A DNA stretch of 64,000 nucleotides from Pseudoglutamicibacter cumminsii (GCF_016907775.1 NZ_JAFBCO010000001.1:2195254-2259253); one strand, 5' to 3'; positions 1 through 9,270 are shown, counted from the first letter of the stretch. Translations and numbers: made by a program. The notes: generated from the sequence alone by a model not told the origin.

Positions 1-348
1 GGTTACGGGCCCGTCGCTGCCTGAACCGAAGTGGAGGACTCCGATGAGGGCGAGGACGTGCATGAGGCATAGCCCGAGGAGTGTTGGTCTCTGCCCGAGT
101 TTGTCGGAGAGTGCACCGGAGATAGGGGTTCCGATTGCGGCTCCTACCCCGCCGATCGCGGTGACGAGGCCGGGGGTTGTGAAGTCTTCAGCTGAGGCGA
201 CGATGTAGGTCAGGGAAGCCATGCCTAGCATCGACATGGGTAGACGCGCTAGCAGAGACATCGGAAAATACAGTGCGCCGGCGTCGTGTGCGAGGCGGCG
301 GAAACTCGTAGCCCCTGGTTTTGGGGTTGTGCCTTGTGCTGGTGTCAT
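1..348 (-). CDS. MFS transporter, N-terminal part (cut by window start)
   Basis: The reading frame begins with ATG at 348 and is still open at base 1, giving 116 residues. It reads as the first transmembrane helices of a major facilitator superfamily transporter. A cytosolic start of about 20 residues is followed by a hydrophobic helix (around ALYFPMSLLARLP), a second helix, and the MFS motif A loop seen as GALSDKLGQR. The substrate cannot be told. The gene lies 44 bases downstream of sbcC on the same strand. A TAGCAT hexamer ends 9 bases before the ATG, so it may have its own start site. No Shine-Dalgarno sequence is evident. Confidence 0.8.
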   Translation of the reverse strand, partial: MTPAQGTTPKPGATSFRRLAHDAGALYFPMSLLARLPMSMLGMASLTYIVASAEDFTTPGLVTAIGGVGAAIGTPISGALSDKLGQRPTLLGLCLMHVLALIGVLHFGSGSDGPVT

Positions 349-357
349 ATGGTTCTC

Positions 358-363
358 ATGCTA
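358..363 (-). promoter_or_regulatory. possible -10 element of the MFS gene
   Basis: TAGCAT on the minus strand ends 9 bases before the ATG at 348. It fits the leaderless pattern seen elsewhere in the window but is one of its weaker members, and no -35 was recognised. Confidence 0.3.
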
Positions 364-392
364 ACGCTTGAGGCCTGGTTGGTTGTCCCCTT

Positions 393-3300
393 TCAGGTTG
401 CAGGCTGGTCGGCTGTGATGACTTTCACGCTCGAACCGTTTCGGGTTTTCTTCACGTAGATCTGGTCAGGGATTTGGCTACGTAGCTCTTCGACGTGGGA
501 GACGATGCCGATCATGCGGCCGTCTTGTCGGAGCCGGTCGATTCCGGACATCGCTTTGTCGAGGGTTTCTTTGTCGAGCGTTCCGAATCCTTCGTCGACG
601 AACAGGGTCTCGATCGTGATGCCGCCGGTTTCTTCCTGGACGATGTCGGCGAGTCCTAGAGCTAGTGCGAGCGATACGAGGAAGGTCTCTCCCCCGGAAA
701 GTGTTGCGGTTGGACGAACGGTGCTGTTCCAAGAGTCTTCGACTATAAGGTCGAGCCCTGCTTTTCTGTTTCGGCTTTTCGCATCATCGTGCAGGATTCT
801 GTACCGGCCATCGGACAATACGTTGAGCCGGTGGGTTGCAGCTTCCGCTACGGCTTCGAGCCTCGCCGCGAGGACGTAAGCTCGGATACTCATGGATTTC
901 AGGTTCTCGCCACCAGTTCCATTGAGTGCGGCGGCAATACTCTTGGCTCGTTGGGTTTCCGTCCCGAGTTCGCCCCGACGAGAGTCGGCTTCACACAGCT
1001 CCTGGAACATTTCCTGGATGTTTTCGTGGGCGTGTTCGGCGTCGTTATGGGCTTTGAGCGCGGCGTCTTTATGTTCTTCTAGAGATGCAAGTCGCGTGCG
1101 TTGTTCGGCGAGTTGTTCGTCACTCGGGGTGGCTTTGCCTTCGTCGATGCGTTGGCTTGCGCGTTGAACCGCGCCGAGCATGGCAAGAGCTTTGCACCGT
1201 GCTTCGAGTTCTTCGCGTTGCTTGACGTCGTGCTTGAGTAGCGTCGCTTGTTCCTCGTCGAGGAGGTGGCTGGTTACCTCGGCGCGCGTGATGCCGTGTT
1301 TGCTGAGGTAGGTCTCCGCTTCAGTACGAGCCTCGTTGAGCGCGGCTTGTGATTCCACGGTTCGGGTGTGCAGATCGATACAGCGCCGCATGTATTCGCT
1401 GAACGATTCGAGGGCCGCGCGGAGTGTCTCGATGCTGTCCCAGTCGCCGAGCAGGGAGTGTTGTTCTGTGCGGCGTTGTTCGTCTTCTTTCTGGGTTGCG
1501 TCGAGCTTCTCGCGGCTAGCTTTAGATTCTGTATCCGTGTATTCGAGCCGGTTTCGGCTATCGTCCACGGCCTTTTCTGCGGCGCTGACCGCATTTTCGG
1601 CACGGACGAGCGCGTCCTCCTGTTGACGAACGCGTTGAAGTTTTTGCGTCAGTTCGTCAATGGATGTTTGGGCCTGCTCGAGGCTCAGCCCGCCAGCGGT
1701 GGCGCGGGCTTCGCTGAGCTGCTCGTAGCTTTGACGCTCTTGGTTATGCGCCTCGTCGTTGGCTCGTTCGGCCTGTTGACGTTCGTGCTGTGCAGCTTCA
1801 ATGTCGCGCTCACTTACCACTGTGCTGTGTTGACTAGCTACAGGTTTGCTAGCTGCAGACGATTCGGGGGCTGTCGAGGTTGCGGTGTCGTTGTAAGCAG
1901 CTGGGGCTGGGTGTTCTGTGGCGCCGCAGACGCTGCACGGCTGGCCCGGTGTGAGGTCTTGGGCAAGGCTTGCTACGAGGTGGGCTTCACGCTGCGTGTA
2001 GAGGTCGCTTTCGCGTTTCCGGGCTTCGTCGAGCGTACTTTGCGTGGTTTCACTGCGTTGATGCGCGGCCGTGTATGCGGCCTCCGCTTCTTCGACTTTT
2101 CGGGCTGCCGCGGCTTGTTCAGAGAGTTTTTTGAGGCGCTCTTGCAGCAGTTCGGATCCCTCGTCAGGGATCTCGCACGAGTTCTTCGTTTCGAGCGCGT
2201 TTTCGCGCTGTATTTGAGCCTCAGCCAAGTCCTTGCGCGCTAGCTCTGCTTGGGCTTGACGTTGTTCGTAATCGGTGTGTGCGCGGCGTAGAGCTAGAGC
2301 CGATGCTTTGCAGGCTTCTTGGCTCGTGATGAGTTTTCGGTGCAGGATATCGGCTTGTTTAATAGCCAATTCCCACGCGACGAAAGCTTCGACCGGCTGA
2401 GAGATTGCCTCAGTTTCCGCTTGAGCATCGACCTCACTAGCTTCAATACCGCTAGCTTCGCCCCCTCTCAAGGCGAGTTGCGCGTAAGGATAAGCATTTC
2501 TCGGTTGCTCAACCGGTAAGGCGCCTGGTAGTTCTGCGCGGGCATTCTGGAATGCGGCATTGAGCTTGTCGACTGCGTGCGAGGCTTTCTCTTCTGCGTT
2601 CAGGAAGCGTTGCGCTTCGCTGGCCAACTCGTGTTGTTTCAGGGCTTGGTGTTTCTGCTCCGCGCCGGCTTGGGTGTCTTCAAGTTCTGTGCGGATGAGC
2701 TTGTATTTCTCGTATTCCTTGGCATCGCTCACAACCGTTTCAAGCTGAGTGAGCTGTTGTCGCGCTTCCTCATAGCGGCCGAGGGCAACCTGATGCGCTT
2801 CCTTTCGCTGCTCAACGCGTTGCAACGCGGTTCTAGTCAGGCCGCGCCCCCACGCAACGTCGTGATCTGTGGCATCGTATTCGGGATTCTGGCCTTCTGC
2901 TACTTCGGACTCCGCAGACTCGAGTTCGTAACGCACCGCGAGCCCTTCAAGCTTGTCGAGGGAACGCGCAAAGGCTTGTTCGGTTTCACGGGTCTGGGCT
3001 TCGAGCTGCTTCGAGTGTTCGTTCGCTACTCGTTGCAGGTTCTCATACAAGGACACGTCGAAGAGTGTCGAAAGCAGTTGGTCACGCTCATTGGTGTTGC
3101 TCTTGAGAAACTGAGCGAATTCGCCTTGGGGGAGCATCGCGACACGCGTGAATTGATCGAGGCTCAACCCCAAGAGGCCCTGGTCACCGTCGAGGAAGGT
3201 GTTGACGTCAGCAGGCTTAGCGCCGCGGCTCACCCATTCCCCGTCTATCAGCTGCTCTACATAGGCTTTCGCATGTTCTAGAGTGGTTCCCTCACCACGC

Positions 3301-3617
3301 AATTTTGGCCGGTCCCATGACGGCGACCGTTTGACACGGTACCGGTGAACGCCGATCGAGAACTCGAGCTCAACAGATGCGCCAACAGAGTCAGGTGCGT
3401 AGCTACTCCTGACCGGCGGGTTGGCGCCGAGCTCACCTCTAGCGCCGGGCAGTTTGCCGTAGAGCGCGAAACACACGGCATCAAGAATTGTCGTCTTGCC
3501 GGCGCCGGTGTCCCCCTGTAGCAAGAACAGACCGGTGCCTGCGAGTTCGTCAAAGTTGATGGTTTGGGTATCGGCGAAAGGCCCGAATGCTGTGATCGTG
3601 AGGCTATGGAGTTTCAT
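393..3617 (-). CDS. sbcC: SbcC, ATPase subunit of the SbcCD exonuclease
   Basis: A 1074-residue SMC/Rad50-type ATPase that works with SbcD to cut DNA hairpins and process double-strand ends. The N-terminal Walker A is GDTGAGKTT at residues 35-43. Two long Glu/Ala/Gln/Arg-rich coiled-coil arms flank a zinc hook, CSVC, near residue 560. The C-terminal half-site has the ABC signature LSGGETFL near 970 and the Walker B/D-loop FVDEGFGTLD near 1007. Length fits the family. The start ATG overlaps the sbcD stop by four bases (ATGA), so translation is probably coupled to sbcD. A leaderless promoter lies in front of sbcD, none in front of sbcC. Confidence 0.96.
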   Translation of the reverse strand: MKLHSLTITAFGPFADTQTINFDELAGTGLFLLQGDTGAGKTTILDAVCFALYGKLPGARGELGANPPVRSSYAPDSVGASVELEFSIGVHRYRVKRSPSWDRPKLRGEGTTLEHAKAYVEQLIDGEWVSRGAKPADVNTFLDGDQGLLGLSLDQFTRVAMLPQGEFAQFLKSNTNERDQLLSTLFDVSLYENLQRVANEHSKQLEAQTRETEQAFARSLDKLEGLAVRYELESAESEVAEGQNPEYDATDHDVAWGRGLTRTALQRVEQRKEAHQVALGRYEEARQQLTQLETVVSDAKEYEKYKLIRTELEDTQAGAEQKHQALKQHELASEAQRFLNAEEKASHAVDKLNAAFQNARAELPGALPVEQPRNAYPYAQLALRGGEASGIEASEVDAQAETEAISQPVEAFVAWELAIKQADILHRKLITSQEACKASALALRRAHTDYEQRQAQAELARKDLAEAQIQRENALETKNSCEIPDEGSELLQERLKKLSEQAAAARKVEEAEAAYTAAHQRSETTQSTLDEARKRESDLYTQREAHLVASLAQDLTPGQPCSVCGATEHPAPAAYNDTATSTAPESSAASKPVASQHSTVVSERDIEAAQHERQQAERANDEAHNQERQSYEQLSEARATAGGLSLEQAQTSIDELTQKLQRVRQQEDALVRAENAVSAAEKAVDDSRNRLEYTDTESKASREKLDATQKEDEQRRTEQHSLLGDWDSIETLRAALESFSEYMRRCIDLHTRTVESQAALNEARTEAETYLSKHGITRAEVTSHLLDEEQATLLKHDVKQREELEARCKALAMLGAVQRASQRIDEGKATPSDEQLAEQRTRLASLEEHKDAALKAHNDAEHAHENIQEMFQELCEADSRRGELGTETQRAKSIAAALNGTGGENLKSMSIRAYVLAARLEAVAEAATHRLNVLSDGRYRILHDDAKSRNRKAGLDLIVEDSWNSTVRPTATLSGGETFLVSLALALGLADIVQEETGGITIETLFVDEGFGTLDKETLDKAMSGIDRLRQDGRMIGIVSHVEELRSQIPDQIYVKKTRNGSSVKVITADQPAT

Positions 3618-4816
3618 GCCCGGCCCTTCTGCATCTGCGCTTCTACGCGTGCTCGGTCAATCAAGTTTTCCAGGAGCTTCGATTCGTCATCATTCGGTGT
3701 CCGCTGACGCACGAATTCGAGGAAACCTTCCGCCACTTCTTGCGGATTCTCAGCCTTTTTGATGCGTTCCCTATACGTTTGCGGGTTCTGGGAGTTGCCG
3801 CTGTTTTCATGCTGAAGCACGAGGGCTTTAGGGAATCTCTCTCGTAAACGCTCCATAGGGCGTTCGGGGCGTTGCCCATCGGTCAGCGTGACTTGGCAAT
3901 ACGCTTGCTCCGCCCACGCGTGTTCATCGCCGCTCAGCAGCTCATCGAGCGTGCCTTTGAGGATTGCGAGCGGAACCGCCGGCGGCCACGAAACCCACGT
4001 GGTGGCCACGTCTTCGCCCGGGTTGATATTGACGATCCAGGCACCCTTTTCTTGCTTGGCTTCCGAAAAAGAATACGGGACCGGCGAACCACTGTATTTC
4101 ACATTCGGTAATGGGCTTTGCGGACCGTGCAGATGCCCTAGAGCGGTGTAGTCGGCCCATTCGAACAGGTCCGCTGATACCCGGTCCAACTGACCCACGG
4201 ACAACACGGCTTCGGACTCGCTAGGCGTGCCTCCTGCCGCGAAAAGGTGTGCCATGACCACCGTTCTGATGGGAACATCCCCTGCTTCTTTCGCACGCTG
4301 TTCAGCAACCTCGCGGATCCGTTCCACAGCGGCCGCAACCACATCCTGGTGTGTCAGCTTCTCAACACCCAGATCGGCAGCAACAACGCGCGGCTCCAAA
4401 TACGGAAGCCCATACACGTCGACGTGTTGCACGGCCTTGCCACCGTCCTCGCCCTCCCACTCCGTGAAGCGAACCGGCTCAATGCTCTCTGCGACACTCG
4501 TCCGAAAATGCACGCCCGCTGCAGACATGAATCGGCTACCGAAAGACATCCTGCGCGCTGAGTCATGATTCCCGCTCGTGACCACAACGCTGATCCCCAC
4601 ACGCACCAGCTCTTCAAGCGTGTCCTCAAACATCGTCACCGCGCGCTCGGGAGGCACCGTGCGGTCATACACATCCCCTGCGATCAGCACAGCATCCACC
4701 GCGTGCTCGCGCGCAGCATCGACCACATCGCGCATCGCTTTCGCCTGAGTATCTTCAAGCGATTCGCCGTGAAAACTGCGCCCTAAATGCCAGTCCGATG
4801 TGTGCAGAAACTTCAT
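3614..4816 (-). CDS. sbcD: SbcD, nuclease subunit of the SbcCD exonuclease
   Basis: A 400-residue Mre11-type calcineurin-fold phosphoesterase, the Mn-dependent nuclease partner of SbcC. Visible metal-ligand motifs in order are SDWHLGR (residues 7-13), AGDVYDR, TSGNHDS, AHLF and GHLHG. The C-terminal part is the capping/SbcC-binding region. It is the first gene of a two-gene operon, sharing ATGA with sbcC. A TAGGGT -10 hexamer ends six bases before the ATG and there is no Shine-Dalgarno sequence, so the mRNA is predicted to be leaderless. The gene diverges from the ADP-ribosylglycohydrolase-like gene across 111 bases. Confidence 0.96.
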   Translation of the reverse strand: MKFLHTSDWHLGRSFHGESLEDTQAKAMRDVVDAAREHAVDAVLIAGDVYDRTVPPERAVTMFEDTLEELVRVGISVVVTSGNHDSARRMSFGSRFMSAAGVHFRTSVAESIEPVRFTEWEGEDGGKAVQHVDVYGLPYLEPRVVAADLGVEKLTHQDVVAAAVERIREVAEQRAKEAGDVPIRTVVMAHLFAAGGTPSESEAVLSVGQLDRVSADLFEWADYTALGHLHGPQSPLPNVKYSGSPVPYSFSEAKQEKGAWIVNINPGEDVATTWVSWPPAVPLAILKGTLDELLSGDEHAWAEQAYCQVTLTDGQRPERPMERLRERFPKALVLQHENSGNSQNPQTYRERIKKAENPQEVAEGFLEFVRQRTPNDDESKLLENLIDRARVEAQMQKGRA

Positions 4817-4822
4817 AGCTTC

Positions 4823-4828
4823 ACCCTA
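4823..4828 (-). promoter_or_regulatory. -10 element of sbcDC (leaderless)
   Basis: TAGGGT on the minus strand with 6 bases to the sbcD ATG at 4816. The expected transcription start falls on or next to the ATG. Confidence 0.55.
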
Positions 4829-4915
4829 CCCAGACCCCCTGACACTTTGATTCTCCGCGTGGCGGGTTGCATATGAGCGAGCCCCGGATGCATCGCATCT
4901 ATGACTGCTCGCGGC

Positions 4916-4921
4916 TAGGCT
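4916..4921 (+). promoter_or_regulatory. -10 element of the ADP-ribosylglycohydrolase-like gene (leaderless)
   Basis: TAGGCT ends 6 bases before the ATG at 4928, and no Shine-Dalgarno sequence is present. Confidence 0.55.
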
Positions 4922-4927
4922 ACAGAT

Positions 4928-5890
4928 ATGAGCAACATCAACGGTGAGTCCTCGTCCACACCTATCCCCCGTGTAGCCGACAAAGCGGCCTACAGCAAGC
5001 TGATCTACGCTGTCCTGAGCGCCGCTGCCGAGGTTGAACGCACCAACGCAACCGACATCGAACAGCTCGGCCCCGAGTCGATGCTGATGCTCTCGATCGG
5101 CGATGGACTCACTGAAGCACTCGAATGGGCGCACGAAGGAGTCGCCTCCGACGAACCGGCATGCATGTGGCTCGGTTCCCTACGCTGGATCCGCGCGGTA
5201 GATCACGAGCTCCCCGCTGGCGCGCCTACCCCACCATCGCGGCCTTTCACAGACCACATGCTCGCACGCGGAGTCGATAAAGGCGGCGATCCACAGAACA
5301 TCGCGGGCCTTCGATCGCCTGAAATGAGCCTCCCGCATCGACCTTTCAACCGCCCGGCAGCGAGCGTTCCTGACCTCGCAGCAACTGACGGCCCCGGCGT
5401 GCTGGCTCGCGCTATCGCGATCGGCGTGGTTCCCTGCCTGCCGGTCGAACAGACGCGCTCTTTCGCAACCGCAGCCGCCGCTCTCTCCCACGGTTCGCCC
5501 AAGGCCCATGCCGCCTGCGCCGATGCCTCCGAACTCATCGTGTGGGCCACGCACCAGATGCCTAACGACACCGATGACAGCGCGTTCATTCAGATGCTGG
5601 AAAAGCTCGCTGACGTTAGCGATAACGCTCCGCAGGCAACGGATAACGACGCCGGGCCGGCACGCATGAGCTTGTCACTTGCCGCTGGGGTCGCTTTGAC
5701 TGCGCTCGGTACCGATGCGGCGCAGGCTAACGCCACGGATGTCGGAACCGCGCTGGCCGACGAAGGCTACGTCCAGGCCGGTATGTTTGCGGCCGCATTG
5801 ATCGCCGCGGTTACGGGCAAGTCTGGGACGCGACACCACTTCCCGATCGTCGAGGAATACTCCCAAAAGCTCGCCAACCTCATGTTCTGA
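4928..5890 (+). CDS. ADP-ribosylglycohydrolase-fold protein, probably inactive
   Basis: A 320-residue soluble protein whose layout follows the ADP-ribosylglycohydrolase (DraG/ARH) family. Near residue 58 the segment SIGDGLTEALEWA stands where GDALGxPxE is usual. The segment DGPGVLARAIAIGV replaces the GNGxxMRxxPLG stretch, then LSHGSPKAHAA matches the family's sHxxPxA helix. The C-terminal helix GYVQAGMFAAALIAAVTG aligns with the closing helix. The two Mg-binding motifs are lost: the TDDT position reads SDEP and the GGDTDT position reads LADEGY. By inference it is a pseudoenzyme that may still bind ADP-ribose or protein. Family assignment is by eye. It diverges from sbcDC. Confidence 0.62.
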   Translation: MSNINGESSSTPIPRVADKAAYSKLIYAVLSAAAEVERTNATDIEQLGPESMLMLSIGDGLTEALEWAHEGVASDEPACMWLGSLRWIRAVDHELPAGAPTPPSRPFTDHMLARGVDKGGDPQNIAGLRSPEMSLPHRPFNRPAASVPDLAATDGPGVLARAIAIGVVPCLPVEQTRSFATAAAALSHGSPKAHAACADASELIVWATHQMPNDTDDSAFIQMLEKLADVSDNAPQATDNDAGPARMSLSLAAGVALTALGTDAAQANATDVGTALADEGYVQAGMFAAALIAAVTGKSGTRHHFPIVEEYSQKLANLMF

Positions 5891-5946
5891 CGCGCCCAGC
5901 TGTTCTAACGTGGGTTCTGACGCACCGGTTCATTTGGTGCGCCAGC

Positions 5947-6948
5947 TCACACGCCGTGTGGCCAATGGCCACCTACGGCCTGGAGGAATTCGGCTTCCGA
6001 CATCACTGAAATCTCTTGGCCCATGTCGCGGCGTGCCAGCGCGTGCCGGGCCTTGCGCGTCATGCGCCCGGATGTGAGGTCTTCAGCGACGAAGCCGTCG
6101 CCGACCACCAAAACGCTCGTCTGAGTCGTCACGCGGTCCGCGGTGTGAGCACCAACGGCCGCCGCGCGCTCTTTCGCTTCGCTACGTGGAATGCCCAGCT
6201 CTCCCGTAAACACAACACGCTGTCCGTAAAGCGGATTGGCGGGGTCAGCGTCCATGTTCGGCTCTGGGTTCGGGCCTTCGAGCGGCCATGGCTCACTAAA
6301 CTGCTGCGGCACTGTGTGACCAGCCGCTCGCCATCCACGGGCGTCACGCAATGCTTTACATTCAGGGTCGCCGGGTTTGAAGCTCGCCATCGTGGACACT
6401 TGCAAACCTGCCCGGGCCACCGCCTCCTGAATGCTCTGCGCGCCCAGACGGTGCGCCGCATCCACCCCGATGGCCGCACATGCGCGTGCATCGGCCAACG
6501 CATCGTGATGCTCTGTGAGATCAAAGCCTGCGGCATGAGCCGCAAACGGCAACGAATAGGACATGAGGTCATAAACCTTGCGAGCCAGCTGAACCGTGCA
6601 CGCATAGGCCAGCTTGGAAGCCCCCACCTCGGAAGCCTGCAGACCCGCCCGGATCACACCGATATCGAAAGCGGCGTTATGCGCCAAAACAACGTCAGAA
6701 CCGATGAACTCAGCAATGTCCGGATAGGCTGCGGCGAAACGCGGGGCCGCGGCAACGTCATCCGGGCGGATCCCGTGAATCGAAACGTTGCGGGGATCGA
6801 AATGGTCAAACCCTTGAGGCGGCTGAAGCAAGGAAGAATACGTGTCAACAACCGCACCATCGCGAACCTTCACGAGCCCCACCGCGCACGCGGAGCCTCG
6901 AAATCCGTTCGCGGTCTCAAAATCGATTGCAACAAAATCCACAGCCAC
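5947..6948 (-). CDS. DnaQ-like 3'-5' exonuclease with C-terminal BRCT domain
   Basis: A 333-residue protein. Residues 1-170 form a DEDDh exonuclease like the epsilon subunit of DNA polymerase III: DFE at residues 9-11, AHNAAFD near 98, and HDALADARA for the last His and Asp. Residues of about 240-325 form a BRCT domain (YGQRVVFTGEL, then VTTQTSVLVVGD) as found in NAD-dependent DNA ligase. The combination is common in actinobacteria and suggests DNA repair or proofreading, but the role is not defined. The chosen start is GTG at 6948; a TAGACT hexamer ends 8 bases upstream. GTG at 6942 is a possible alternative. Confidence 0.88.
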   Translation of the reverse strand: MAVDFVAIDFETANGFRGSACAVGLVKVRDGAVVDTYSSLLQPPQGFDHFDPRNVSIHGIRPDDVAAAPRFAAAYPDIAEFIGSDVVLAHNAAFDIGVIRAGLQASEVGASKLAYACTVQLARKVYDLMSYSLPFAAHAAGFDLTEHHDALADARACAAIGVDAAHRLGAQSIQEAVARAGLQVSTMASFKPGDPECKALRDARGWRAAGHTVPQQFSEPWPLEGPNPEPNMDADPANPLYGQRVVFTGELGIPRSEAKERAAAVGAHTADRVTTQTSVLVVGDGFVAEDLTSGRMTRKARHALARRDMGQEISVMSEAEFLQAVGGHWPHGV

Positions 6949-6956
6949 GTGTCCTA

Positions 6957-6962
6957 AGTCTA
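6957..6962 (-). promoter_or_regulatory. -10 element of the dnaQ-BRCT gene (leaderless GTG)
   Basis: TAGACT on the minus strand ends 8 bases before the GTG at 6948. Confidence 0.45.
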
Positions 6963-6998
6963 GCCAGTCGTAACGCGGCTCCCCCCGGTGTCCCCACG

Positions 6999-7004
6999 TA
7001 CAAT
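6999..7004 (+). promoter_or_regulatory. -10 element of the DedA gene (leaderless)
   Basis: TACAAT, a near-consensus -10, ends 7 bases before the ATG at 7012. This decides the start against an in-frame GTG at 6988, which would lie upstream of the expected transcription start. Confidence 0.6.
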
Positions 7005-7011
7005 TCTGTTC

Positions 7012-7737
7012 ATGCTTAGCAACCTTCTCAATGGTTTAGCCGCCCCAGACGCGGTGACCCACATGACTCATGTCGGCGCCGCTTTCCTGCCTGACTGGCT
7101 GAACCCTGACGTCTTCTTGCGCGATTCCGGCCTGGGGCCATGGGTTATCGCCTTGGTCGTCGGAATTATTTTCGCTGAAACCGGCTTACTGCTCGGTTTC
7201 TTCCTGCCGGGCGACTCGATGCTATTCACGGCCGGTATGCTCATGGCAACTGGCGCGATCTCTACCCCGTTGTGGATTGCGATCCCGTCCATCATCATCG
7301 CGGCGATCGTGGGTAATCAGCTGGGCTACTACATCGGCGAGAAAACAGGGCCCACACTCTACAGCCGCGAGGATTCAAAGGTTTTCAAACGCGAACACGT
7401 CGTCAAGGCCCACGATTTCTTTGAGCGTCACGGCGGTAAAGCGCTGATTCTGGCGCGTTTCGTCCCGATTGTTCGCACGTTCGTTCCGGTCATCATCGGT
7501 GTCGCCGGAATGAATAAGGCCAAGTACTTCCTCTTCAACGTGATCGGCGCAGTCTTGTGGGGCGGCGGCGTAACGCTGTTGGGTGCGTGGCTCGGCCGTT
7601 TCGAGTGGGTTGGCAACAACATCGACATCATCTTCATCGCGATCGTCTTGATCTCGATCTTGCCGATCATCTTTGAGACGGTACGTCACCGCATCAACGC
7701 GAAGAAGAACAAGCCAGCGCCTGAAGAGGCTCAGTAA
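7012..7737 (+). CDS. DedA family membrane protein
   Basis: A 241-residue integral membrane protein of the DedA/VTT (SNARE-associated Golgi) family. These are proton-coupled lipid flippases or transporters needed for envelope homeostasis. Family signatures are the re-entrant loop with FAETGLLLGFFLPGDS, the GNQLGYYIG segment, and the LARFVPIVRTFVP motif with its conserved Arg followed by a Gly-rich AGM helix. A hydrophobic C-terminal segment ends in a basic cytosolic tail. ATG at 7012 is preferred because the TACAAT -10 element predicts transcription starting there. The gene is convergent with rdgB and followed by a strong bidirectional terminator. Confidence 0.92.
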   Translation: MLSNLLNGLAAPDAVTHMTHVGAAFLPDWLNPDVFLRDSGLGPWVIALVVGIIFAETGLLLGFFLPGDSMLFTAGMLMATGAISTPLWIAIPSIIIAAIVGNQLGYYIGEKTGPTLYSREDSKVFKREHVVKAHDFFERHGGKALILARFVPIVRTFVPVIIGVAGMNKAKYFLFNVIGAVLWGGGVTLLGAWLGRFEWVGNNIDIIFIAIVLISILPIIFETVRHRINAKKNKPAPEEAQ

Positions 7738-7787
7738 TTTCTGACATGCTGAGGTTCTAGAGGCACCAATATCAGCACAAACATGAC

Positions 7788-7823
7788 GATGGGCCGGTTG
7801 CGTTGGTACGCAACCGGCCCATC
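7788..7823. terminator. bidirectional terminator between the DedA gene and rdgB
   Basis: A perfect 16-bp stem (7788-7803 with 7808-7823) around a 4-base TGGT loop, placed between convergent genes. T-runs on both sides are weak. Confidence 0.85.
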
Positions 7824-7858
7824 TACGTGTAGGAACAAAACTTTGCCGACGCGGGGCC

Positions 7859-8524
7859 TTAGCTATTCGTGCATGCCGCGACGATCGATGGCAACAGGGC
7901 CTCGATCGCTTTTTTGCGGTGGCTGATGTTGTTCTTCTGTTCGGGCGTGTGCTCGGCAAGAGACTTGCTCGAACCGAGTGGCTGCATGATCGGGTCGTAC
8001 CCGAATCCGCCGTCACCTTGTGGTTCGGTCAGCAGGGTTCCTTCGAGCTCGCCGCGTTCTACCACTTCAAACCCGTCAGGTGTTGCGACTGCCGCGGCGC
8101 ACACGAACGATGCGTGACGCTGCACCGGATCGGTGATGTCCGCCATTTGTGCGAGAAGCAAGCGGTTATTCGCTTCGTCGTCGCCGTGGACTCCTGCCCA
8201 GCGGGCGGAGAGGAACCCTGGCGAACCACCCATGACGTCAACAGCCAGGCCAGAATCATCGGCGATCGCGATCAGCCCGGTCTCACGCGCCACGGTACGT
8301 GCCTTGAGCAGTGCGTTGTCTTCGAACGTAACGCCGGTTTCCACGATGTCAGGTGCGCCTGCCGCTCCCGCATCGATGACCTGCGTGTCCACGTCAAGCC
8401 CGTCGACCTTGCCACGCAAGAGCTCACGCAGCTCAGCTAGTTTGCCCTGGTTATGGGAAGCCAGAACGATGCGCGGAGTCGCCTCGCCCGCTGAAGTTTC
8501 TGCGTTTGTAGGGTTTTCGTTCAT
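7859..8524 (-). CDS. rdgB: RdgB/HAM1 non-canonical purine NTP pyrophosphatase
   Basis: A 221-residue house-cleaning enzyme that hydrolyses XTP, dITP and ITP to monophosphates so that deaminated purines are kept out of DNA. Motifs are [11 protein letters not shown] at the N-terminus, ADDSGLAVD with the catalytic acids, the GFLSARWAG substrate loop, and GFGYDP followed by a C-terminal SHRKKA helix. The start at 8524 gives the classic ATGA overlap with the rph stop and implies translational coupling. In-frame ATGs at 8533 and 8548 lie inside rph and are less likely. The order murI-hydrolase-rph-rdgB is standard in actinobacteria. Confidence 0.95.
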   Translation of the reverse strand: MNENPTNAETSAGEATPRIVLASHNQGKLAELRELLRGKVDGLDVDTQVIDAGAAGAPDIVETGVTFEDNALLKARTVARETGLIAIADDSGLAVDVMGGSPGFLSARWAGVHGDDEANNRLLLAQMADITDPVQRHASFVCAAAVATPDGFEVVERGELEGTLLTEPQGDGGFGYDPIMQPLGSSKSLAEHTPEQKNNISHRKKAIEALLPSIVAACTNS

Positions 8525-9264
8525 CGCTGCCATCCCAAGGTTTCGCATTGCATTGCGGCGAGTTCCGCCGCGCCGGTCACTGCCAAGTCAAGCAGCGCAT
8601 CGAGCTCTGAACGGTTGAACGGGGCGCCTTCTGCGGTGCCCTGTACCTCAACAAAGTCACCCGAACCGCGGACCACGACGTTCATGTCGGTCTCAGCCCG
8701 CACATCTTCAACGTACGGCAGGTCCAAAACGGGCGTTCCATCGATGATGCCCACGGAAACCGCGGCGACCGTGTCGGTCAGAACCTCGGCATCCTCAGCA
8801 ACCAAACCTTCTTTACGAGCCCATGCGACCGCGTCGGCGAGCGCCACGAAAGCCCCCGTGATCGCCGCTGTGCGGGTTCCGCCGTCGGCCTGCAGGACGT
8901 CGCAGTCCAGCACGATGGTGTTTTCACCCAGCTGGTTCGTGTCAATCACAGAGCGCAGGGATCGGCCGATGAGTCGCGAAATCTCGTGGGTGCGTCCACC
9001 GATCTTTCCTTTGACGGATTCGCGCTGATTGCGGGTGTTGGTTGCGCGTGGGAGCATCGCGTATTCGGCGGTGACCCAGCCGCGGCCTTCGCCTTTGAGC
9101 CAGCGTGGCACGCCTTCGGTGAAGGACGCGGTGCACAGAACCCGGGTGTTCCCGAATTCGATAAGTGCTGAACCTTCAGCGTTCTTGGACCATGCTCGCG
9201 TGATGGTCACGGGGCGCAGTTGATCTGCGCGGCGACCGTCGGCTCGTGTTTGTGTTGTTCCCAT
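8521..9264 (-). CDS. rph: RNase PH
   Basis: A 247-residue phosphorolytic 3' exoribonuclease that trims tRNA precursors. Recognised from the N-terminal [13 protein letters not shown], then [17 protein letters not shown], the [17 protein letters not shown] active-site stretch, and the [15 protein letters not shown] phosphate-site region. Length fits the family. The frame stays open far upstream to 9510, but the conserved N-terminus and a TACGAT -10 hexamer ending six bases before the ATG both place the start at 9264. There is an 85-base gap to the upstream hydrolase gene, consistent with a separate promoter. It overlaps rdgB by four bases. Confidence 0.96.
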   Translation of the reverse strand: MGTTQTRADGRRADQLRPVTITRAWSKNAEGSALIEFGNTRVLCTASFTEGVPRWLKGEGRGWVTAEYAMLPRATNTRNQRESVKGKIGGRTHEISRLIGRSLRSVIDTNQLGENTIVLDCDVLQADGGTRTAAITGAFVALADAVAWARKEGLVAEDAEVLTDTVAAVSVGIIDGTPVLDLPYVEDVRAETDMNVVVRGSGDFVEVQGTAEGAPFNRSELDALLDLAVTGAAELAAMQCETLGWQR

Positions 9265-9270
9265 GCGGTC

